Shown piece by piece: positions 19,558-26,600 of a DNA stretch of 43,300 nt. A model generated the notes under the pieces. It was not told the DNA's origin and made no database searches. It was given only the letters and a program-made list of their open reading frames with translations. The translations under genes were made by a program, and so were the position numbers. This stretch comes from Sphingomonadaceae bacterium. Lineage in GTDB: Bacteria; Pseudomonadota; Alphaproteobacteria; Sphingomonadales; Sphingomonadaceae. How positions within the stretch are numbered: position 1 is the first letter of the stretch; each line of letters starts with the position of its first letter. The stretch spans positions 1 through 43,300 of the forward strand of contig CANCET010000007.1 in assembly GCA_947375105.1 (NCBI GenBank), written 5' to 3'.

Positions 19558-19568
19558 GATCGGCCCTT

Positions 19569-20456
19569 TCAGTAGGCGAGCTGCAGCGAGAGCAACCCGC
19601 CGCGCTGGTTGGCGAATGTCGCGACAGATCCCACGTCAACATAGGCCGCAGTCACGGTCACATGCCGCCCAACTGCCCATGCCGCGAACAGGTCCTTGGC
19701 ATCGTCTTCCCGTGCAATGCCAAGATTGTCTGGCCGCGTGCGCCATTCGCCGCCGATCACCAGCCGCGGGCTCAGCATCCAGCCGAGCGAGCCTTCGAAC
19801 TGCACGCTGCGCCGGGCCCGCTTGTCACCGCCGAAACCGAGCAGGCCGAACTGGTTGGCCTTGGTCAGACGCACCGTCGCATTGGCGAGCACGCTCGCGC
19901 CGAGGAACAGCTTGGTCGCGCTTACGGTAAAGTCGGTACCGGTCGAGGCCCGCGCGCCCACTGCGCGCACCACCACGCCATCAAGATTGCGCTTGTGCTC
20001 CATGCCCACGCTGATCTGCGGCAGGAATTGCGGCCCATAAACGAGATCGCCCGCCAGCCGGACCTTGGCGGCGAAGATATCCTGGTTGAACTGGAACCCT
20101 TCACCCAGCCCCAGCGCCGCACCCACATGCCGCGTGTTGAAGTTCTGCCGCGCGTAGGAAAGCTCCATCCGGTCGCGAATACCGATGGCAATGCCGTGGG
20201 TGTCGAGCCGGAAATCCGGCAGTTCCACCCCGGTTGCATGCGCCGAAACGCCCATGGCGCGGTTTGTCCCCATGCCCGAAATCGTCGCCCAGGTGGCGAG
20301 CCCGCCGCCGCCGCTGCCCTCGATCGTGGTGATGCCATTTGTCAGGATCAGCTTGCCACTATCGAAGGTTATATCCTCGCGTGCGGCGCAGGGGCCGGCC
20401 AGCGTCAACGCGGCCAGCGCAAGCGTCATAACGGTGCAGAGTCGAAGTTTGCTCAC
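19569..20456 (-). CDS. DUF3034 family protein, probable outer-membrane/exported protein
   Basis: A 295-aa exported protein of unknown function. From the GTG at 20454-20456 the N-terminus is MSKLRLCTVMTLALAALTLA, ending GPCAA: a good Sec signal with basic residues, which is why I prefer this start over the in-frame ATG nine codons inside. The mature part alternates short amphipathic strands (for example RMELSYARQNFNTRHVG, QISVGMEHKRNLDGVVV, LQLAY at the very end), with a terminal aromatic residue as in outer-membrane beta-barrels. The GGGGLATWATISGMGTNRAM and GLGEGFQFNQDIFAAKVRL segments match what I recall of DUF3034. It is co-transcribed with the globin and divergent from the cupredoxin-like gene. 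Barrel topology is inference. Confidence 0.75.
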   Translation of the reverse strand: MSKLRLCTVMTLALAALTLAGPCAAREDITFDSGKLILTNGITTIEGSGGGGLATWATISGMGTNRAMGVSAHATGVELPDFRLDTHGIAIGIRDRMELSYARQNFNTRHVGAALGLGEGFQFNQDIFAAKVRLAGDLVYGPQFLPQISVGMEHKRNLDGVVVRAVGARASTGTDFTVSATKLFLGASVLANATVRLTKANQFGLLGFGGDKRARRSVQFEGSLGWMLSPRLVIGGEWRTRPDNLGIAREDDAKDLFAAWAVGRHVTVTAAYVDVGSVATFANQRGGLLSLQLAY

Positions 20457-20551
20457 GTCTTTGGATTTAAACAAGCTTCCCTTGCGGATTGGTAAAGCAA
20501 CCCTTTGGGGTGATTGACCAAATCTTAGGATAGTCCTGCGATCTCTTCCGC

Positions 20552-21160
20552 ATGTTGAAGCGCTTCCTGCAAAGGCTGCCACTCGGATTAGCCTGCCTGT
20601 TCGGCGTGTCGGCAACGGGGCCGCAGACGAGTATCCTCCAGTTCTTCGATCAGCGCGGCCTGCCCATCGAAGGCGTGGCCATCGAAGTCCCCCCTCCGCC
20701 GGGCAGCAATCGCCCACTCGCCTTCCCCTGGCGCAGTGCCATGGCCCAGCGCAACCAGGCCTTCGTCCCTGGCACGCTGATCGTCCCTCAGGGTGCCAAT
20801 GTCGCGTTCCCCAATCTCGATACCGTGCGCCACAGCATCTACAGCTTCTCCAAGCCCGCGCGCTTCCAGATAGATCTCTATGGCCGCGATCAAACGCGCA
20901 GCCAGCGCTTCCCGATCACCGGCACCGTCGCGCTCGGCTGCAACATCCACGACAAGATGCGCGGCTACATCCGCGTCGTCTCCACGCCCTTTGCTGCGGC
21001 AAGCGACCTCAACGGCCGCGCCCAGATCGAGGGCCTCGCTCCCGGCACCTATCGCGTCACGCTGTGGCACCCGCGCCTGCGCGCCGCCGGTAACGAGGCC
21101 GTGCAGACCGTCACGATCACCCCCGGCACGCCCGCGCGCCTGACGCTGGACTTGCGCTGA
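20552..21160 (+). CDS. Cupredoxin-like exported protein (annotated elsewhere as methylamine utilization protein)
   Basis: A 202-aa protein with a signal sequence (MLKRFLQRLPLGLACLFGVS). Residues of about 70-145 look like a type-1 copper fold: IVPQGANVAFPNLDTVRHSI with His94, then TVALGCNIHDKMRGYI with Cys130, His133 and Met136. These give the classical His-Cys-His-Met ligand set in the order found in plastocyanin-like proteins. Residues of about 152-202 resemble a carboxypeptidase-regulatory-like beta sandwich (NGRAQIEGLAPGTYRVTLWHP). The family label methylamine utilization protein is historical; no mau genes are present. It is the first gene of the plus-strand half of the divergent module and lies 4 bp before the GGDEF-EAL gene. 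Confidence 0.75.
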   Translation: MLKRFLQRLPLGLACLFGVSATGPQTSILQFFDQRGLPIEGVAIEVPPPPGSNRPLAFPWRSAMAQRNQAFVPGTLIVPQGANVAFPNLDTVRHSIYSFSKPARFQIDLYGRDQTRSQRFPITGTVALGCNIHDKMRGYIRVVSTPFAAASDLNGRAQIEGLAPGTYRVTLWHPRLRAAGNEAVQTVTITPGTPARLTLDLR

Positions 21161-21164
21161 TCCC

Positions 21165-23489
21165 ATGGCCAGATCGCTACTGACTCGCTCGCTTCTCGCC
21201 CGCTTCCGCCCGCGCACACTGCGGGCCCGCATTGCCATGCTGCTCATGGCGCTGCTGGCCGGAGTCATGGCGGTCTCGGTGCTCGTCGCGGGCAGCGGCA
21301 TCAGCCTCTTCGCGCACCGGGTCGCCGAGCGCGACATGGCCGCCAATGCACGCGTATTCGAACAGCTGATCGCCACGCGTGAGGCCCAGATGCGCGAATC
21401 CTCGGCGGTTGTCGCGCGCGATTTCGGCTTCCGCGAGGCTTTCGCGGCAGGGGACCGCGCCACGCTCGGCTCCGCGCTTGGCAGCCTCGCCGGGCGCACA
21501 GGCGCGTCGGTCGCGGCGGTCGTAGCGCTCGATGGCTCCGTCGTCACCAGCCCCGGCGCTCCGCCGCTCGATGGCTCCGCGCTCCTCCCCTCGCTCGATG
21601 CCGGCAAGGACAGCGGCGTGATCGCGCTCAAGGGCCAGCTCGCGCTGGCCGTCGCCGCACCCATCGAAATGCCCGATCTGGCCGGCTGGCTGGTGCTCGC
21701 CCAGCCGCTCGGCACGCAGGACCTCGGCGCGCTGAGCCGCCTATCGGCCGTGCCGATCCAGGCCCAGGTCGCCCCCGCCAGCTCGCTCGTTCCTGAGCAG
21801 ATGGCGCTCGGTCTTGGCACCATCGGCGAACTGCCCTCCCCGCAAGGCCGTCAACTCGTGCGACTTTCCGCACTGCCCAGCCTTCAGCGCGGGATCGCGC
21901 CGCGCCTCATCCTCAGCCACTCGCTCGATCAAGCGATGCAGGCCTACCGCGCGCTCAACGCCGTGCTCGTCGGCATCGCGCTCGCCGGCACGCTTTCCGG
22001 CCTCTGGCTCGGCCTTCGCATCGCGCGCAGCGTCACCCGCCCGCTCAGCCAGCTTGCCGAAGCAGCGCGCCGCTTTGGCGGTGGCACTGTCGCCAAAGTC
22101 GATGTCGCCGGCGATGCCGAAGTCGCCGCGCTTGCGCAAAGCTTCAACGCCATGGTCGATGCGATCGAGGAACGCGAGCGCCAGATCATCCACAGCGCGC
22201 TCCACGATGGCCTCACGGGTCTGCCCAACCGCCGCTTCTTCATTGAAAAACTCGATCGCGCCGTGGCCCGTCAGAACGCTGCGCTGCGCACCATGGTCAT
22301 CTTCGTCGATCTCGACAATTTCAAGGTGATCAATGACACCATGGGCCACCCCGTCGGCGATGCGCTGCTGCGCGAAGCCGGGCAGCGCCTGCAGGATCTG
22401 TTCCCCAATCACATGGTTGCCCGCTTCGGCGGCGATGAATTCGGCCTTCTTGTCACCGGACTCGACGATGGCGCCGATCCCGCCTCGCTCGCCCGCATGG
22501 TGCACAGCGCGCTCAATCAGGATATCACCGTCGGCGGACGCAGCATGCAACTCGCCGCCAGCTTCGGCGTTGCGGTCGGCCCGCACGACGGCACGACCGG
22601 CGACGACCTGCTCAAGAACGCGGATCTCGCGCTCTACCGCGCCAAGTGCGAGGGCAAGGGCACCTACCACTTCTTCGAAGCCTCGCTCGACGAGGAGGCC
22701 CGCCGCCGCCGCCAGCTCGAACTCGATCTGGCCCGCGCCGTTCGCGAAGGCGGCTTCGAACTGCACTTCCAGCCGCTCTACAGCATGACCGAGCAGCGCC
22801 TCAAGGGCTTCGAGGCGCTGATCCGCTGGAACCACCCTGAACGCGGCCTCATCAACCCCGCCGATTTCATCCCGCTCGCCGAGGAAACCGGCCTAATCGT
22901 GCCGATTGGCGAATGGGTCATCCGTCAGGCCTGCACCCAAGCCGCTGCCTGGTCGGGCGAGCTCTCAGTCGCGGTCAACATCTCGCCACGCCAGTTCACG
23001 AGCCCCGTCCTCGCGCAGACCATCGTCCAGGCGCTCGCCGCGGCCGGCCTTCCCGCGCACCGGCTCGAACTCGAGATCACCGAAAGCATCTTCATCGGCA
23101 ATGTCGAGCGCACGCTCGGCATGCTTCACGGCTTGCGCGGGCTCGGCGTGCGCATCGCGCTTGATGATTTCGGCACGGGCTACTCGTCGCTCAGCTACTT
23201 GCGCTCGTTCCCCTTCGACAAGCTCAAGATCGACCAGAGCTTCGTGCGCGATCTCGGCAGCGATGCCAGCGCCCACGCGATCATCCGCGCGATTACCACC
23301 CTCGCCGCCGCTCTCGGCATCGAGACGCTGGCCGAAGGCGTCGAGCTCGAATCGACGATGGATGCCCTGCGCCGCGAAGGCTGCGACCTGATCCAGGGAT
23401 ACCTCATAAGCCGCCCGGTCCCCGCGAGCGCCGTGGCCGGTCTGGTGCAGAAGATGAACGGCGGTCATGCCCTGCGCTCGGCCAGATAA
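21165..23489 (+). CDS. Membrane GGDEF-EAL protein (c-di-GMP synthesis/turnover) with periplasmic sensor and HAMP domains
   Basis: A 774-aa protein. A transmembrane helix near residues 24-48 (MLLMALLAGVMAVSVLVAG), a periplasmic sensor region to about 255, a second helix (ALNAVLVGIALAGTLSGLWL), then HAMP, GGDEF and EAL. The GGDEF motif (residues 422-426) is intact within RFGGDEFGLL; the inhibitory I-site RxxD is absent (Phe-Pro-Asn-His at that place). The EAL motif (550-552) is intact in FEALIRWNHPERG, and the DDFGTGYSSLSYLRSF, DKLKIDQSF and LAEGVE motifs are present, so both synthesis and breakdown are possible. The gene is 4 bp after the cupredoxin-like gene; the two probably form one transcript, and the copper protein may be the periplasmic input. 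Confidence 0.9.
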   Translation: MARSLLTRSLLARFRPRTLRARIAMLLMALLAGVMAVSVLVAGSGISLFAHRVAERDMAANARVFEQLIATREAQMRESSAVVARDFGFREAFAAGDRATLGSALGSLAGRTGASVAAVVALDGSVVTSPGAPPLDGSALLPSLDAGKDSGVIALKGQLALAVAAPIEMPDLAGWLVLAQPLGTQDLGALSRLSAVPIQAQVAPASSLVPEQMALGLGTIGELPSPQGRQLVRLSALPSLQRGIAPRLILSHSLDQAMQAYRALNAVLVGIALAGTLSGLWLGLRIARSVTRPLSQLAEAARRFGGGTVAKVDVAGDAEVAALAQSFNAMVDAIEERERQIIHSALHDGLTGLPNRRFFIEKLDRAVARQNAALRTMVIFVDLDNFKVINDTMGHPVGDALLREAGQRLQDLFPNHMVARFGGDEFGLLVTGLDDGADPASLARMVHSALNQDITVGGRSMQLAASFGVAVGPHDGTTGDDLLKNADLALYRAKCEGKGTYHFFEASLDEEARRRRQLELDLARAVREGGFELHFQPLYSMTEQRLKGFEALIRWNHPERGLINPADFIPLAEETGLIVPIGEWVIRQACTQAAAWSGELSVAVNISPRQFTSPVLAQTIVQALAAAGLPAHRLELEITESIFIGNVERTLGMLHGLRGLGVRIALDDFGTGYSSLSYLRSFPFDKLKIDQSFVRDLGSDASAHAIIRAITTLAAALGIETLAEGVELESTMDALRREGCDLIQGYLISRPVPASAVAGLVQKMNGGHALRSAR

Positions 23490-23617
23490 GAGCATCGCGG
23501 CACCTCCAGGCATCCGTCTGAAGCGCCAGCGACACGTCATCTCGTCCGTCCTCGTGATGGCCGGACTCACATCAGAGCGGGATGACAGTCCCGTGGCAGG
23601 TCATCCGAAAACGCGGC

Positions 23618-23673
23618 AAAACAAAAACCTGGAGTAGCCGATCCGATGAAATCGAGTCGGACTATGCTCCAGG
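23618..23673 (-). terminator. Intrinsic terminator of the Hcp-RTX gene
   Basis: Read on the minus strand: CCTGGAG-CATAGT-CCGA ... TCGG-CTA-CTCCAGG followed at once by TTTTTGTTTT. The outer 7-bp stem is perfect and the inner stem pairs with small bulges. It begins 26 nt after the stop of the giant gene at 23699. On the plus strand no T-run follows, so it serves the minus-strand gene. The rest of 23490-23698 holds only a small CGGGA/TCCCG hairpin (around 23578-23594) and no gene. Confidence 0.8.
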
Positions 23674-23698
23674 ACCTTCGCGTTCTCGGCAAGAACGG

Positions 23699-26600
23699 TC
23701 ACACCAATGCGAAATCGCTCGCGGCAAGGATTGGCGAACCAACCAGCAAACCGATCAGGATAGCCGCATGGCTGCCCGAGCCATCGTCATCATAGTATAG
23801 CGCGCCTTTTGCCGCATTGTAGATGAGATGCTGGGTCTCCGTCGTCGCTTTCGTGCCGAAGCTGATGTCGAGCGCTGTGAGCTGGCCGAAGGCGTGGCCT
23901 GCGAAGGCGGAAAAGGCCGAGCGGCTGAGCTGGATCTTGTCCTCGCCGAGCGTGAAATCCATGATCCTGTCCTGCTGGCCTTTGATCGGGGCCGTGTCGA
24001 ACACAAACGCGTCCTTGCCAGCACCGCCAACAAGGATATCCGCATCCGCGCCGCCCGAAAGCGTATCATTCCCCGCATCGCCATTGAGCCTGTCCTTGCC
24101 GCCAAGGCCCCGAAGCTTGTTATCCAAGGTGTTTCCGAACAGTTGATTGGCCAGCGCATTGCCGGTCCCGTCGATTTTGTTCAGGCCGATCAGCGCCATG
24201 TTCTCGACATTGTCGGATAGCGTGAAGGTGACACTGCTGCGGACCGCATCAGCGATGCCGCCGCCGAGGCCCTCGACAACTTTGTCACCCGCATTGTCGA
24301 CGCGGTAGGAGTCGCTGTCCGCGCCGCCCTCCATGATGTCTGCGCCAAGGCCACCATTGAGGATGTCGTTGCCCGCACCGCCGAACAGATGATTGACGAG
24401 GGTGTTACCGGTCAAACTGTCAGCAAAGGCCGAGCCCACGAGGTTTTCGATCCGCACGAGGGTATCAATCCCGCCGCCCCCGGTATCCTGTGGTCCTTTG
24501 ATCCCCAAGCTGACCTTCACTGACCCGCCTGCATCGGCATAGCTTGCTGTGTCGATGCCGCTGCTGCCGTTGAGCAGGTCATTGCCCGGTCCGCCGTTCA
24601 ATGTGTCATCACCGCTCAGACCATAAAGGAAATCGTTGCCACCGAGGCCGGTGAGCGTGTCGCCATCGCCGGCGCCATAGAGCGTATCGGCGTTGGCGGT
24701 GCCGGTGAACGCGAGCGCGCCAGGGTGGGCTGCCACAACCGCGTTGATGACAACATCGACGCTCGCGCTGCCATCGATGGAGAGGACGTTGAAGCTGTCG
24801 GTAGTCGGCTGGCCGGTCGCCTTCGCGGCGGCTGCGGCGGCTGGGTTGGTGAGGTGGTACTGCCAGTTGCCATCGGCATCGATCGCGAAATCGCCGAACT
24901 TGCCGCTGAGGGTAAGGGCCTGAATGCCCGCTTCGCCCGAATCGGGATCAGTGACGAGCAGCTTGCCGAGCACTGTATCGATGGCCCCGCCCACGGCGAC
25001 CTGGCCTGAAAGCTCACCGTCAATCGTGGCCGGTGTATTGCCGCCGCCGGGGTCGTTGGGGATGTACGCATCACCGGTGTCGATGGCGGTAAAGCTGCCG
25101 CTTTCGAGCGGGTGGCCTGCGAGGCTGACGATCGTGCCGACCAGGCTCGTGGCTTGCAGATCAGGCGCGGCGGCATCCCCGGTGGTGACGGTATAGGTGT
25201 AGACCAGCGCGGTGTCCGAAGATTGGTCCGGATCGAACTGGGCTGTCGCGCCGTTGCTGAGCTGAAGGTACGAACCGGAAGCGAAGACCGCCTCGCTCAT
25301 GTTCAGCGTGAAGGTGACCGTGTCGCCGTCGAACAGCGCGCTCGAACCCGGTGAGACGTCCTCGGATACGATCGTGACCTTCGGGTCCAGCCCGAAGATG
25401 GACAAGGTGGAACCGTTGGCGGGGGCATGCTGATCGTCGAAACTCGACGAGGAGCCGCTGGGTTGGGTCAAGGCAATATTGTGCACCCTGTCCCAGCCTT
25501 CGACGTGGGTGCGGACAAACGTACCGCCATTGTCGAACACGCTATGAGTTACGCGGGTCGAACCGTACCCGACCTCATAGAAGTGGGAATTGCCGCTGAC
25601 CGCATGCAGCGAAAGGCCGGCAAGGCCGAACTGGTAGTCATCGACCAGCGCGGAACTGCCGTCGACCGGGTTCGTGCGATAGACCGCCAGCTCGATCTGG
25701 AAGGCCTTGCCCTGTGCCAGCGCCTGACTCAGCTCCGGTCCCAGCGCGCCGGGGTTGAACGAAAGATACATCGGTTCGAACGTGACCTTGCCCGCGCCGA
25801 CACCAACGGTGCTGGAACCGATGTTGAGAACTTGCAAATGGCTGTAAAGCGCGGCGTCGACGGCGATCCACTGGGCGCCAAGCCCATGAAGCGCGCTGCC
25901 ATCCTGGTTGCGAATCTGGACATAGACCTTGTGGTCGCCGATATCGGAGGCTCCGATCGTTCCAACGGGCTTGCCGTTCCTGAACAGATCGGAGCCATGG
26001 GTCTCCGTGGCATCGAAGGTTGTGCTGTTGTCCGCCACGTTCTTGATGCGGTCCCAGCCCGCTGTCACGGCACCGTTCGGCTGGCCGAAGCTGTCGAAAG
26101 TCGCCTGACTTTCGACGAGCCCGCCATATTCGAAGCTGAACTTGTGCGCGCCGCTGCCGACATCGACTTCGCCGCTTTTGACGCCGACCAGCTTGAATGC
26201 TGTCTCGGAAACCTTGACGGGGGTATGGTTGTCGAAAGTGTAGCCGACCAGTTCGATGGCCTTGAGCGGCTGGCCCGACGCAAGCATCTGTTCGAGCTTG
26301 TCGGTCGCCACGCTGGACCCGAGCGTGAAGCTGAGCGGGTTGAAGGTGACCTTGCCTGCGCCAACGCCGCTTGAGGCGGCGAGCAGGTTGAGCACCTGCT
26401 CGCCGCTGTAGTTCGGATCGCTGACTTCGAACCACTCAGCCTTGCCATTGTCGCCGGTCAGTGCCTTGTCGTCATAGCCGACAAAGCGCACATAATAGTG
26501 CATCGCCCCGCGTCCGCCGGTGAACTCGGTAAGCGCATCAGTCGTCTTCGGGGCATGCTGCGCGTCGAACGAGGAGTCGGTGCCTGAAGGCGCGGTCAGG

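Noticed and set aside
20489..20521. TTGGT ... ACCAA inverted arms in the divergent promoter of the globin/cupredoxin module
   Set aside because: Only 5-bp arms with a 23-nt spacer; too weak to call an operator.
24040..24720. Tandem short repeats at the DNA level that could suggest CRISPR or minisatellite
   Set aside because: They encode RTX Gly-Gly-x-Gly-x-Asp nonapeptides in frame; spacing is 27 bp and there are no spacers.
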